Source: Thermosipho atlanticus DSM 15807 (GTDB lineage Bacteria > Thermotogota > Thermotogae > Thermotogales > Fervidobacteriaceae). From it: a stretch of DNA of 56,013 nt. Below are positions 29,401 through 39,026 of the stretch, one piece after another (the stretch's first letter is position 1; each line of letters opens with the position of its first letter). The stretch covers positions 1 to 56,013 of the forward strand of contig NZ_FQXN01000008.1 in assembly GCF_900129985.1 (NCBI RefSeq), written 5' to 3'. Below the pieces are notes generated by a model. That model worked only from the letters and a program-made list of their open reading frames with translations. It was not told where the DNA came from and did no database searches. The translations under genes were made by a program, and so were the position numbers.

Positions 29401-29829
29401 ATGTTAGCAAGAAGAAATTTCTTCGATCCATTCGTAGAACTTCAAAGAGAGATTGATAAATTATTTGAAGACTTTATCTCACCTACCAGAAGAGAGTACT
29501 CCTTTGTGCCAAGAGTAGATGCATATGAAACCGACAACGAAATTGTAATAGAAGCCGAATTACCTGGTTTAAAGAAAGAAGATGTTAAAATTACAATTGA
29601 AGATGGGGTTTTGACAATAAAAGGAGAAAGGAAATTTAACAGAGAAGACAAAAAGAAGAATTACAAACTCATCGAAAGAATCGAAGGAAAATTTGAAAGA
29701 TCATTTACTCTTCCTGAATATGTCGATGTAGAAAAAATCAAAGCAAAATTTGACGATGGTATCTTAAAAATAGAAATTCCTAAAAAAGAAGATAAAACTA
29801 GAAAAGTAATAGATATAAAAGTCGAATAA
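29401..29829 (+). CDS. Small heat-shock protein (Hsp20/alpha-crystallin)
   Basis: This is an ATP-independent holdase that keeps unfolding proteins soluble. The 142 aa protein has an alpha-crystallin domain (about 38-130; DAYETDNEIVIEAELPGLKKEDVKI onward) and the C-terminal IxI-type motif IEIP used in oligomer assembly. I chose the ATG at 29401 because GGGGAGGTG lies just upstream; a TTG at 29380 would run through that site. Location downstream of dnaK implies shared heat-shock control. Confidence 0.95.
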   Translation: MLARRNFFDPFVELQREIDKLFEDFISPTRREYSFVPRVDAYETDNEIVIEAELPGLKKEDVKITIEDGVLTIKGERKFNREDKKKNYKLIERIEGKFERSFTLPEYVDVEKIKAKFDDGILKIEIPKKEDKTRKVIDIKVE

Positions 29830-29833
29830 CAGC

Positions 29834-29868
29834 AGGCGGCCTCTAAAAAAGGCCGCCTTATTTTTATC
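29834..29868 (+). terminator. Terminator of the dnaK-hsp20 operon
   Basis: AGGCGGCC/GGCCGCCT stem (29834-29841, 29851-29858), nine-base loop, then TATTTTTATCTT. It is strikingly GC-rich for this region. Confidence 0.92.
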
Positions 29869-29979
29869 TTAATCTTTTTCTTTTAAATTGATTGAATAAG
29901 TCGAAATATAATTTTTAAATCGTTATATAATCATCTATATAAGTTTATGCTTTTGTATGCTATACAATCTGTTCCTATG

Positions 29980-30034
29980 AAACTCCCCCATTCATTGATA
30001 AAATACAAAGTGTGTGAAAAAAAGGGGGGAGTTT
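29980..30034 (+). promoter_or_regulatory. Hairpin covering the pckA ribosome binding site
   Basis: AAACTCCCCC (29980-29989) is perfectly complementary to GGGGGAGTTT (30025-30034), which is the pckA Shine-Dalgarno stretch and ends one base before the ATG at 30036. The 35-base loop is A-rich. No T-run follows, so this is not a terminator. It could lower translation until opened by heat, a ribosome or a ligand; the regulatory role is inferred. Confidence 0.6.
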
Positions 30035-30035
30035 A

Positions 30036-31676
30036 ATGGCAACGAAAGAATTTTTTAATATTTCTGAAATTTCAAAAACTAATCCTTTGTTTTCCAAAAT
30101 AAGAGTAACTATTGAAACTGCTTTTTATAGAAACAATGTTGAATTGGTAACAACTCCAAGGGAAGCATACAAACTTGCCAAAAATTCAATGGGTACAATA
30201 ACAACAGACTGGGAAGTATATAAACCGGAATTACTTGGGCTTGACCAAGGAACAAAAGTCCTTCTATTCAATGATGGGGCAGTTACAGGGAGATATGCTG
30301 CTGGAAGAAGAATTATTGGCACTCCTGGAATTGATGAAAATAGTTTTGCTGAAATAATTAGAGAAGCTGTTTATAAAAGTAGATATAAAAAAATGTATCA
30401 TGCAGTATCCTTCACTGGGCTTTCAAAAGAATTCATAGTAAAAAATCATATTCTTATTCCCGAAGGACACGAAAATTTATTGTACAACTGGCTTTTAAAT
30501 TTTCAATACCCATCCATCGAATATGAAAAAATGTATAAAGAATCTTCTCAATTAAACGAAGGAGATATATACATTTTTTCGGATCCCGACTGGTATCATC
30601 CAGATTATCCTCTAGGATTGGCAATTTTTGATCCAGAACACAACTGCGGTGCAATATTAGGAATGAGGTATTTTGGTGAATTCAAAAAAGGAACTTTAAC
30701 ACTTGGATGGAGCATAGCAAACAGAAATAACTATGTTTCATGTCATGGTGGATTAAAAAAATTTGAAAAAAATAATACTTATTTCGTTGCGGCTTTTTTT
30801 GGCCTTTCAGGGTCTGGAAAGTCAACTCTAACACATGCGAAGCATGGTGGAAAGTACAAAATTACCGTTTTACATGATGATGCTTTCATAATATCACTGA
30901 AAGACTTATCTTCAATAGCTCTTGAACCTTCTTATTTTGACAAAACTGCAGATTATCCTTCCGATTCACTTGATAATAAATATCTTCTCACAATACAAAA
31001 CTGTGGTGCTACAAAAGATAGCAATGGAAAAATTGTTCCAATTATGGAAGATATAAGAAACGGCAATGGTAGAGCTATTAAATCTAGATTGTGGTCACCT
31101 AACAGGGTTGATAAAATAGATGAACCTATTAACGCAGTATTTTGGCTCATGAAAGATCCCGTACTTCCACCAATACTAAAAGTTGAAGATCCTATCTTAG
31201 CTTCCACGCTTGGTGCTACTTTGACCACTAAAAGAACTTCTGCAGAAAAACTTGACAGCAACGTGGATCCAAACGCTCTTGTATTTGAACCATACGCAAA
31301 TCCATTCAGAACTTATCCCTTATCGGATGATTTTAACAAATTTAAAGAACTTTTCCAAAAAGACGTGATGTGCTATATTTTAAACACTGGTTACTTTTTG
31401 AATAAAAAAGTACCTAAAGAATTAACAATTTCCTTAGTCGAGAAAGTTATTGAGAAAAAAATTGAATGGGTCCAATGGTTTAAAAACTTAAGTTATGCAA
31501 AAATCGATGGATTCATCCCCCCAAAAGACGAAAAATATACCCATCTATTAAAAGAATCCTTATTAAAAAGACTAAAATTCATTGTTCTTAAAAAATCCGA
31601 AAATGGTGGAAGAGATAAACTTCCCAACGAAGCCGAAATTTCTCTGCAAAATCTAATCGAAAGTATGAATATATAG
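30036..31676 (+). CDS. pckA: Phosphoenolpyruvate carboxykinase (ATP)
   Basis: The enzyme interconverts oxaloacetate and phosphoenolpyruvate plus CO2 using ATP/ADP. The 546 aa protein is of the ATP-dependent type: kinase 1a loop GLSGSGKST near 256-264, kinase 2 and metal site LHDDAF, and an RTYPLSDDF segment. The ribosome binding site lies within a stem-loop. The gene is monocistronic, between the dnaK-hsp20 terminator and a convergent amylase gene nine bases beyond its stop. Confidence 0.95.
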   Translation: MATKEFFNISEISKTNPLFSKIRVTIETAFYRNNVELVTTPREAYKLAKNSMGTITTDWEVYKPELLGLDQGTKVLLFNDGAVTGRYAAGRRIIGTPGIDENSFAEIIREAVYKSRYKKMYHAVSFTGLSKEFIVKNHILIPEGHENLLYNWLLNFQYPSIEYEKMYKESSQLNEGDIYIFSDPDWYHPDYPLGLAIFDPEHNCGAILGMRYFGEFKKGTLTLGWSIANRNNYVSCHGGLKKFEKNNTYFVAAFFGLSGSGKSTLTHAKHGGKYKITVLHDDAFIISLKDLSSIALEPSYFDKTADYPSDSLDNKYLLTIQNCGATKDSNGKIVPIMEDIRNGNGRAIKSRLWSPNRVDKIDEPINAVFWLMKDPVLPPILKVEDPILASTLGATLTTKRTSAEKLDSNVDPNALVFEPYANPFRTYPLSDDFNKFKELFQKDVMCYILNTGYFLNKKVPKELTISLVEKVIEKKIEWVQWFKNLSYAKIDGFIPPKDEKYTHLLKESLLKRLKFIVLKKSENGGRDKLPNEAEISLQNLIESMNI

Positions 31677-31685
31677 TTTTAATTC

Positions 31686-33320
31686 TCATTCATAAACAAA
31701 GATATAAACCTGCCTTGGCTTAACTGTGTAAGTTATACTTTGTTTTATTATTTTCTCTTCAGTTGAAAATATAAAACCATTTGCTGGTGAGTTTAGATCA
31801 GCATAAAAAACCTGCTTGTAACCAGTAGGAATTACGTAATAATTTTCTTTGAATGGATCCAAATTTATCAAAACTAGTGCCTTTTGATTATAATAGCTTC
31901 TTTCAATTACTACTAAATTTTTTTGATCCGATTTTATACTCATTTCACCAATTGAAAGACTTTTATATCTTTTTCTTATATTAAAAATAGTCTTAAAATA
32001 ATTAAGTAAAGAATTACTAATTTTCTCTTGTTCCTCAACCGATATCCCATCATCTGGATCATCATACATTGCTCCATCTTGATTAGCATTCCCAAATGTA
32101 ATTTTAGCATTGCTATATAATAACTTTGTCCAATAAGTTTGTCCTGAATCTCTTTTTGAAGCATACCATTGGAAAGGTTCTCTCATCGGGACATCATAAG
32201 GATCTGTATTCCATTTAAAACCCTTTTGTCCTATTTCATTTCCATAATAAATAACAGGTATTCCTTTCATAGAAACCATCAAAGTATTAAGCAAAGCAAA
32301 TTGTGCTTTTGCATAAAAACGAGGAGAACCAGAATTTTTATATAAATTTTCTTCAAGATTACTTATAAATCTATCACTTAAATCATGATTATCAATAAAC
32401 AGAAAATTTTCTGAATCATACCATAAATAGCTGTTACTCACTAACCAATCTGCACCTTCAGGATTACTTCTAACATTGTACATAAAAGTGAAATTAAATA
32501 CCGGCATAGGATAAAAAGATTTTAAAACGTTTTGATCACCTGAATAAACTTCTCCAACAATTATAGCATTAGGTTTTTTTGAATACACATATTGGGCCAA
32601 CTCTTTTGCAAAGGTAGCTGATTCAAATATTCCATCATCGTAATCATACCCATAGATATTTTTCAAAGCGTCAAATCTGAAACCATCAACCCCTCTTTCA
32701 AGCCAAAAATCTATAACTCTTCGTATTTCTTCACGAACACTTGGATTATCATAATTATAATCGGGCATTGTTTCAGAAAAAAGGCCAAAATACCATACCA
32801 TTTGTCCTTTGGAATTTATCATATAATGCCAGTGATTTTGACCTGAATGATCATCAAGTGACATAATAAACCAATCCCAATACTTTGAGTTTGTTGTGTT
32901 TTCTATAGCATCTAAAAAGTATGGATTCTTATTTGAAGTATGATTTATCACTAAATCTAAAACTACTCTTATCCCATTTTTGTGTAACATACTTACCATA
33001 TAAAAAAAGTCATCAAAACTTCCATAATCACTTTCGATCGAATATAAATTAATTGGATCGTAACCATGATAACTTACTGCCTCGTTTATAGGCATTAACC
33101 ATACTATATCTATTCCCAATTCTTTAAGATAAGATGCTTTCTCTCCCACACCTCTTAAATCACCTATTCCATCACCGTTGGAATCATAAAACGAACGGAC
33201 AAAAATCAAATACATTATATTACTACTTTGCTCAGGTGAAGAGGAAAACCAAAAAGGAACACAAGAAGTTAAAACTAGAAGTATTGTCGCAAAAAGAATT
33301 ACAATTAACTTTCTTGCCAT
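31686..33320 (-). CDS. Alpha-amylase family (GH13) lipoprotein
   Basis: This cell-surface or periplasmic glucan hydrolase has 544 aa with a lipoprotein signal (LVLTSC, C20). GH13 motifs are intact: DLVINH at 122-127, DGFRFD with nucleophile D217 at 212-217, acid/base E257 in GEV, and FIDNHD with D313. This resembles the lipoprotein amylases of Thermotoga. It probably degrades starch or maltodextrins outside the inner membrane. The ATG follows AAAGGAGG. The gene converges on pckA. Confidence 0.93.
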   Translation of the reverse strand: MARKLIVILFATILLVLTSCVPFWFSSSPEQSSNIMYLIFVRSFYDSNGDGIGDLRGVGEKASYLKELGIDIVWLMPINEAVSYHGYDPINLYSIESDYGSFDDFFYMVSMLHKNGIRVVLDLVINHTSNKNPYFLDAIENTTNSKYWDWFIMSLDDHSGQNHWHYMINSKGQMVWYFGLFSETMPDYNYDNPSVREEIRRVIDFWLERGVDGFRFDALKNIYGYDYDDGIFESATFAKELAQYVYSKKPNAIIVGEVYSGDQNVLKSFYPMPVFNFTFMYNVRSNPEGADWLVSNSYLWYDSENFLFIDNHDLSDRFISNLEENLYKNSGSPRFYAKAQFALLNTLMVSMKGIPVIYYGNEIGQKGFKWNTDPYDVPMREPFQWYASKRDSGQTYWTKLLYSNAKITFGNANQDGAMYDDPDDGISVEEQEKISNSLLNYFKTIFNIRKRYKSLSIGEMSIKSDQKNLVVIERSYYNQKALVLINLDPFKENYYVIPTGYKQVFYADLNSPANGFIFSTEEKIIKQSITYTVKPRQVYIFVYE

Positions 33321-33407
33321 CTTGATCCTCCTTTGTAAAATCTACCAAGTATTTTATCATAAATATTCAACATATAATTTACTTTTGGAATTCTTTCAAT
33401 AACAATG

Positions 33408-33416
33408 TGCTATAAT
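33408..33416 (+). promoter_or_regulatory. Extended -10 promoter of the PrcB-C gene
   Basis: TGC-TATAAT at 33408-33416 is an extended -10 with a perfect hexamer; no good -35 is present at the right distance. On the other strand TTGAAA-N17-TATATG (33399-33371) could serve the amylase gene, giving a compact divergent promoter region. Confidence 0.5.
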
Positions 33417-33441
33417 TAACATGTAAAAAAGGAGTGAAAAT

Positions 33442-34182
33442 ATGAAAAGACTCTTCATATTTTTAATTGTTTTTATAGCTTTTATATTATTTGCGGATAC
33501 AATATATATCCACAAAGTCGAAGCAAAAATCCCTCAACAGCTTTTTGATTATATTGGTTCACGAAGTAACATGATCTACTACCTTGAACTGTTCAATGAT
33601 GGGAAAGAAAAAGGTTATCTTGTTACAGGATGGTATTTTACACCCACAAAACCTGTAAAAAATACGCAAATCATCGTTGAATACGACAATATAAAAATTC
33701 AATATTTGGTAACAAACGAAATCGAAAAAGTCTACTCCACTATTCCTTTACATTTAATTATTTGCCCTTCAGAAGCAGTAATATCAATTGGAAATTTGAA
33801 AATTCCTTCAAGAAAATTCACAGTTATAGATATTCCTTTTCCAAAGACAACAGAGATTGGTTTAGAAACATTCACAATATTAGACAATAAAGTAATAATT
33901 AAAGATGAATTTACACCTGAAGAAAATGTCCTTATTAGAATTAGCGCCGGTTTAAAGAAAACTGGTGGTTTTTCTATAGAAATTGAAGATGTTATCATCT
34001 CTGAAAAAGAAATTTTAATTAATGGTAAGCTAATCGAACCAGAAAAAGGAGAACCTGTAACTCAAGTATTTACTAACCCAGCTATACAAATAAACATAGG
34101 AAAATTGAAAAAAGGAATCTATACTATAACTGCGAACTTTGAAAACCTTGGTACATTTACAAAAACCATTACAGTTAAATAA
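33442..34182 (+). CDS. Secreted protein with PrcB-like C-terminal domain
   Basis: The 246 aa protein begins with a signal peptide (about 1-18, ending before ADTIYIHK). Residues about 165-240 (KKTGGFSIEIEDVIISEKE...PVTQVFTNPAIQINIGKL) match the pattern of the PrcB C-terminal domain, named for a protease-complex subunit. The middle section resembles a BsuPI or Ig-type beta domain. No protease lies beside it, so a protease link is only a family association. It ends 14 bases before psuG. Confidence 0.65.
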   Translation: MKRLFIFLIVFIAFILFADTIYIHKVEAKIPQQLFDYIGSRSNMIYYLELFNDGKEKGYLVTGWYFTPTKPVKNTQIIVEYDNIKIQYLVTNEIEKVYSTIPLHLIICPSEAVISIGNLKIPSRKFTVIDIPFPKTTEIGLETFTILDNKVIIKDEFTPEENVLIRISAGLKKTGGFSIEIEDVIISEKEILINGKLIEPEKGEPVTQVFTNPAIQINIGKLKKGIYTITANFENLGTFTKTITVK

Positions 34183-34196
34183 GCGAGGTGTTAAAA

Positions 34197-35072
34197 TTGA
34201 TCATCACAAATGAGGTAAAAAAAGCGTTAGAAGAACAAATTCCCATCGTTGCACTCGAAAGTACTGTATTAGCCCACGGACTTCCGTTCCCTCAAAATAT
34301 TGAAGTTTTCGAAAAACTTGAAAACATCGTACGTGAAAACGGATGTATCCCCGCAACCATAGGAGTATTAAAAGGTGAAGTAAAAATTGGACTTACTAAG
34401 GATGATGTAAAAAAGCTAATAGAAAATGATCCTTTGAAAATTGGTACCAGGGAATTACCGTACGCCATCGCAATGAAAAAATATGCTGCAACTACAGTTA
34501 GTTCTACAGCTTATATTGCATCTACAATCGGTATAAATGTTTTTGCAACCGGTGGTATTGGAGGAGTTCATAGAGGAGAATGGGATGTCTCACAAGATAT
34601 TTTCGAACTTTCCAAAACAAATATAATAGTTGTTTCTGCTGGATGTAAGTCTATATTAGATATAGAAAAAACACTCGAATTTTTAGAAAGTTTTCAAATA
34701 TTAGTGGTCGGATACAAGACAAATAAATTCCCTGTTTTCTACAACGGTCTTTCCAAATTTAAAATTTTTGAAACCAACACTCCCTTAGAAATAGCAAATA
34801 TTTTCAAGGCCAAAAATAAATACAATTTAAACAGTTCAATACTTGTCGCAAACCCTGTACCAAAAGAATACATTATTCCAATTGATGAAACTGAAAAATA
34901 CATAAAATTAATTGAAAAAGAAATGACAGCAAGACATTTAAAAGGCAAAGAAGTTACACCATATATGCTTAAGAGACTTGTCGAGCTTTCAAATGGTAAA
35001 ACACTTAAATCTAATATTGCACTTTTAGAAAATAATGTGAAATTAGCGTGTAAAATTGCAAAACTTATATAA
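34197..35072 (+). CDS. psuG: Pseudouridine-5-prime-phosphate glycosidase
   Basis: PsuG cleaves pseudouridine 5-prime-phosphate to uracil and ribose 5-phosphate. The 291 aa protein has the family blocks VALESTVLAHGLPFPQN, TTVSSTAYIAS, FATGGIGGVHRG and the VSAGCKSILDI region with the catalytic lysine. I chose TTG at 34197 because GAGGTG lies six bases upstream and homologues start at this point; a GTG at 34188 is within that site. No pseudouridine kinase PsuK is adjacent, although a PfkB-type kinase lies at 20.8 kb. Confidence 0.92.
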   Translation: MIITNEVKKALEEQIPIVALESTVLAHGLPFPQNIEVFEKLENIVRENGCIPATIGVLKGEVKIGLTKDDVKKLIENDPLKIGTRELPYAIAMKKYAATTVSSTAYIASTIGINVFATGGIGGVHRGEWDVSQDIFELSKTNIIVVSAGCKSILDIEKTLEFLESFQILVVGYKTNKFPVFYNGLSKFKIFETNTPLEIANIFKAKNKYNLNSSILVANPVPKEYIIPIDETEKYIKLIEKEMTARHLKGKEVTPYMLKRLVELSNGKTLKSNIALLENNVKLACKIAKLI

Positions 35073-35076
35073 ACAA

Positions 35077-35112
35077 TATTTTTTGTTATTGATGACAAAA
35101 AATAATTTTTTT
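35077..35112 (+). terminator. AU-rich terminator after psuG
   Basis: A 12-bp A/T stem with one G-U pair (35077-35088, 35093-35104) and a TTGA loop is followed by seven T residues. It is weak in GC but well formed. Confidence 0.55.
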
Positions 35113-35158
35113 GATATATTTTAATTGAACAATTAATCTCAAGTGAAGAGGTGGAATC

Positions 35159-35713
35159 GTGAAAGTTCTAATAATTTCTGATACCCATGGTTCATTATTA
35201 TTCTGGAATAAAATTAAAGACGTTGCTAACAAGGTAGATGAGATATTTCATCTAGGAGATATTCTATATCACGGGCCTAGAAATCCTTTACCTAATGGAT
35301 ATAATCCAAAAGAATTGGCAGAAGAATTAAAAAAATACAACATTCATTATATTAGGGGAAATTGTGATGCTGACGTTGATTTAAAAGTACTTGGTGTACA
35401 AGAAATGCCCAAACAAATTTTCGAGTTTTTTGGGGATTACTCTATATTCATGGTCCATGGGGAAATTGTAGAAAATGATAATGTTAATCTTGTAGATATT
35501 GCAAAAAAGCATAAAGCAAATGTATTATTGCATGGACATACACATATCCCAAAAATTGAAGAAAAAGATGGGGTTATTATTGCAAATCCTGGGAGTCTTT
35601 CTTTACCAAAAAATAATAATGTTCCAACATATATGATTTTGAATTTCTCAACAAAATTAAAAATATCGATTTACACTTTAGATAATGATGAGGTGATTTC
35701 AAAAGTCATATGA
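35159..35713 (+). CDS. YfcE-type metallophosphodiesterase
   Basis: The 184 aa calcineurin-like phosphoesterase carries all metal-binding blocks in order: SDTHG (7-11), GDI near 33, GNCDAD near 68, MVHGE near 98 and GHTH near 124. Characterised YfcE-like proteins cleave phosphodiesters in vitro; the natural substrate is unknown. It starts with GTG after GAGGTGG. Its stop overlaps the next gene (YigZ) by four bases, which makes them a pair. Confidence 0.88.
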   Translation: MKVLIISDTHGSLLFWNKIKDVANKVDEIFHLGDILYHGPRNPLPNGYNPKELAEELKKYNIHYIRGNCDADVDLKVLGVQEMPKQIFEFFGDYSIFMVHGEIVENDNVNLVDIAKKHKANVLLHGHTHIPKIEEKDGVIIANPGSLSLPKNNNVPTYMILNFSTKLKISIYTLDNDEVISKVI

Positions 35714-36306
35714 AAAATTACAAAACAATTTTTGGAACACATGAAAATAAATTAAACATTAATCGTTCAATTTTCATAGCCACAATCACCCATGTTGAGA
35801 ATATAAATGAAGCAAAAGAGTTTTTTAAAGGCATTTCAAAAAAATATAACAATGCCACTCATAATTGTCCGGCTTATAGAATACTTGAAGACAAAAAAAT
35901 TGTTGAATACTTCTCTGATGCCGGCGAACCTTCTGGTACAGCTGGTAGACCTATAATTGGAATATTGAAAAAGTATGAACTTTTAAATGTTGCTGTAGTT
36001 GTTACAAGATATTTTGGAGGAATTAAATTAGGAATCAGAGGATTGATTGACGCTTATTCCAAAAGCGTGGAAGAATTAATTCAAAACCTAGAAATTGTGA
36101 AACTGATAGCCGTTCCATATTATAAAATTAAATTAAACTATGATAAATATGGAAAGGCCATGCAAGAACTACATTATAAGGGATTTACAATTTTAAATTC
36201 TACTTTTGATGAGGAATATGCTTACATAGATTTAATAGGCAATGGTAATTTAGAAGGCTACGAAATAATTGAGAAAGCAACAAAATATATTAAGGAGGCG
36301 ACCTAA
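35710..36306 (+). CDS. YigZ/IMPACT (UPF0029) family protein
   Basis: The 198 aa protein has the YigZ layout: an N-terminal ribosomal S5-like domain with the family signature DAGEPSGTAGRPI near 75-87 and TRYFGGIKLG near 98-107, then a C-terminal domain of about 60 residues (DUF1949-like). The cellular function is uncertain; eukaryotic IMPACT regulates translation. It is translationally coupled to the YfcE-type gene upstream and ends just before an aminotransferase gene. Confidence 0.9.
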   Translation: MKNYKTIFGTHENKLNINRSIFIATITHVENINEAKEFFKGISKKYNNATHNCPAYRILEDKKIVEYFSDAGEPSGTAGRPIIGILKKYELLNVAVVVTRYFGGIKLGIRGLIDAYSKSVEELIQNLEIVKLIAVPYYKIKLNYDKYGKAMQELHYKGFTILNSTFDEEYAYIDLIGNGNLEGYEIIEKATKYIKEAT

Positions 36307-37500
36307 ATGATTTCTAGTAGGGCACTAAGAGTCCCAGCAAGTCCTATAAGAAGACTTGTTCCATTTGCTGACAAAGCAAAGAAAAAAGGAATACATGTAT
36401 ATCATTTGAACATTGGTCAACCTGATATTGAAACTCCTTCCGAATGGTATAAATATATAGAAAAATTCAAAAACAAAGTAGTCGCTTACACTCATTCACA
36501 AGGGATCTTACCTTTGAGAGAAAAATTTGCCGAATATTATAGAAAATGGAACATAGAAGTTATGCCCGATGAAATTATTGTGACCAATGGTGGCAGTGAA
36601 GCAATAATGTTTGCTCTCGGTGTTGTTTGTGATCCCGAAGATGAGGTAATTGTAATAGAACCTTTCTATGCAAATTACGCTGGCTTTGCAGCTTATCTCA
36701 ATGTAAAACTTGTTCCAGTAACTGCTACACCAGAAAATGGATATAGAATGCCGAAAAAAAGTGACTTTGAAAAAGTAATTACTCCTAAAACAAAAGCTAT
36801 TCTTTTCTCAAATCCTTCAAACCCTACAGGAGTAGTATACACAAGAGAGGAAATTCAAACAATCGTTGAAATTGCAAAAGAAAATGATCTTGTAATTATC
36901 TCTGATGAAGTATATAGAGAATTTGCATTTGATAACAAGAATTCAATTTCTGCGTTCGAATTTAACGAAATTCATGATAGACTGATCATTGTTGACAGCG
37001 TATCCAAGAGATATAGTGCTTGCGGAGCAAGAATAGGGACTTTTATAACCAAAAATAAAAATTTTTATTCAGCAGCATTGAAATTGGCTCAAGCCAGGCT
37101 TTCTCCCGCAGAGATTACCCAATATGGGACTATTGGTCTTTTAAATTCTAGTGAAGAATACATGAAAAAAGTTATGAAAGAATACGAAAAAAGAAGAGAT
37201 GTAGCCTACGAAGAAATTAAAAAAATACCAGGTGTAATTGCTCATAAGCCAGAAGGTGCTTTCTATCTTTCCGCAAAACTCCCAGTAGACAATGCAGAAA
37301 ATTTTATAAAATGGATGCTTTCAAAATTCAATGTTGACGGTAAGACTACAATGGTAGCTCCTCTTTCTGGTTTTTATGCGACCCCAAATTTTGGACTTAA
37401 AGAAATCAGAATAGCGTACGTTCTTGACTCGGAAAAGATAAAAGATGCAATAAAAATTATGGCAAAAGGGATAGAAGAATATAATAAACAAAAAAATTAG
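36307..37500 (+). CDS. Class I/II aminotransferase (aspartate aminotransferase-like)
   Basis: This PLP enzyme transfers amino groups; the exact amino acid is not certain. The 397 aa protein has the PLP phosphate-binding NGGSEAIMFAL segment near 95, NPSNPTGVVY near 168, a DEVYREF block and the PLP lysine in SVSKRYSACGARIG. It follows YigZ directly with AAGGAGG upstream, and the diguanylate cyclase gene starts 14 bases after it, so the YfcE-YigZ-aminotransferase-GGDEF genes may form one transcript. Confidence 0.88.
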   Translation: MISSRALRVPASPIRRLVPFADKAKKKGIHVYHLNIGQPDIETPSEWYKYIEKFKNKVVAYTHSQGILPLREKFAEYYRKWNIEVMPDEIIVTNGGSEAIMFALGVVCDPEDEVIVIEPFYANYAGFAAYLNVKLVPVTATPENGYRMPKKSDFEKVITPKTKAILFSNPSNPTGVVYTREEIQTIVEIAKENDLVIISDEVYREFAFDNKNSISAFEFNEIHDRLIIVDSVSKRYSACGARIGTFITKNKNFYSAALKLAQARLSPAEITQYGTIGLLNSSEEYMKKVMKEYEKRRDVAYEEIKKIPGVIAHKPEGAFYLSAKLPVDNAENFIKWMLSKFNVDGKTTMVAPLSGFYATPNFGLKEIRIAYVLDSEKIKDAIKIMAKGIEEYNKQKN

Positions 37501-37514
37501 TTGGAGGAACAAAA

Positions 37515-39026
37515 TTGAAATTATTTAAGCAATTTTTAATGATTCAGCTAATTGCTCTGGTTATAATTCTAACTATGATTATTATCACATTAAATTTTCT
37601 TGAGCAGGATTTAGATGCTTCCATTAGAAAAAACCAACAAGTTTTTCAAAATAGTGCGGAAAGGCTTTTCAATAGCGAAATTGAGCCAATTGTTGATTTT
37701 TGTCTTGATTATTCTTTATGGGATGATACCGTTAATTTTGTTAATTCTTTAGATATGATGTGGGCAAAGAAATATCTAAATATAAGTTACTTTAGCAATT
37801 TCAATATAGATTTTTTAGCTGTCTATACCCCAGAAGGATACAATATTTATGCTGATACAAAATACGATTCTTTATTACAATTTTTGAAAAACATTAATGC
37901 AAAAAAACTTTTTTCACATTTGGAAATAGGAACTCCTATTTACAAGTACCTTTCTAAAATAAATTTAGTTTTAGTTTTAGTGTATTCTACTATACAACCC
38001 ACAGATGATGAACAAAGATTAACTCCTCCAGCTGGATATTTGGTAATGGGAATGATCTTGTCAGAGGAAAAATTTAAGAAAATTCAAGAAATATTATCAT
38101 CAAACGTTAAAATTTACACAAACTTAGCATCTTTTTATATCCCAAAATATGATAAATTTACTCTCTTATACCGTAAATATCTTAAAGATGAAAACGGAAA
38201 TAATGTTGCCATTTTCGAAGTTTCAAGAAAATCATTTGGACTATTGAACATTCACAATTTGATAGCTAAAATATCGTTATCTTTTGTTTTTGTTGTGTTT
38301 ATAATTTTTGTTCTTTTTACCTTTTTTATAATAAGCAGAACTATACTTCCAATACAAAAAATCACCAATGGAATATCAAAACACAACATTCAATACTTTG
38401 AAAAATTTTTTAAAAGAAAAGATGAGATTGGGCAACTTGCAAAAACTGCAAGAGATTATATTATTCAATCTGATAAGATTAAACAATATGTAAAAGAACT
38501 AGAAAGCAAAACTGAAGAATTAAAAAATGTCAATATGAAAATTAGAAAACTACTTGAAACTGATCATTTAACTAATTTATTAACACGACATGTACTTGCA
38601 GAGCAACTTGACAGACTTATAAAACAGTCAAGAGAAAAGTCTATACCTCTCTCAGTTATATTTATTGATCTTGACAACTTTAAAAATGTCAACGATACCT
38701 ATAACCATTTAGTGGGGGACCAGATTCTTAAAAAAATTGGAGAAATTATAAACTCATCAGTAAGAAAGTCGGATTTTCCAATAAGATATGGGGGAGATGA
38801 AATAATCATACTTCTTACCAATACTCCAAAAAAAGAGGCTAAAATGATCGCTGAAAGAATTAGAAAAAGAATTGAAGATGAATTATTTGAAAAGTATGGT
38901 ATCACTGCAAGTATTGGAATAACGCAATTAAAACCAGAAGATGATTTTGAATCTTTTATAACAAGAGTTGATGATTTAGTTTATAAAGCAAAAAAAGCAG
39001 GAAAAAATCAAATCTTCATTGATTAG
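37515..39026 (+). CDS. CHASE4-HAMP-GGDEF diguanylate cyclase
   Basis: A membrane sensor that probably makes c-di-GMP. The 503 aa protein has transmembrane helices at about 7-28 and 255-280 flanking an outer CHASE4-type domain (CLDYSLWDDTVNFV near 62-75), then a HAMP linker, a short coiled coil and a GGDEF domain. The active loop reads RYGGDEI, with I in place of F at the fifth position, which many active enzymes tolerate. An RKSD product-inhibition site lies five residues upstream. It starts with TTG after GGAGG. Confidence 0.9.
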   Translation: MKLFKQFLMIQLIALVIILTMIIITLNFLEQDLDASIRKNQQVFQNSAERLFNSEIEPIVDFCLDYSLWDDTVNFVNSLDMMWAKKYLNISYFSNFNIDFLAVYTPEGYNIYADTKYDSLLQFLKNINAKKLFSHLEIGTPIYKYLSKINLVLVLVYSTIQPTDDEQRLTPPAGYLVMGMILSEEKFKKIQEILSSNVKIYTNLASFYIPKYDKFTLLYRKYLKDENGNNVAIFEVSRKSFGLLNIHNLIAKISLSFVFVVFIIFVLFTFFIISRTILPIQKITNGISKHNIQYFEKFFKRKDEIGQLAKTARDYIIQSDKIKQYVKELESKTEELKNVNMKIRKLLETDHLTNLLTRHVLAEQLDRLIKQSREKSIPLSVIFIDLDNFKNVNDTYNHLVGDQILKKIGEIINSSVRKSDFPIRYGGDEIIILLTNTPKKEAKMIAERIRKRIEDELFEKYGITASIGITQLKPEDDFESFITRVDDLVYKAKKAGKNQIFID

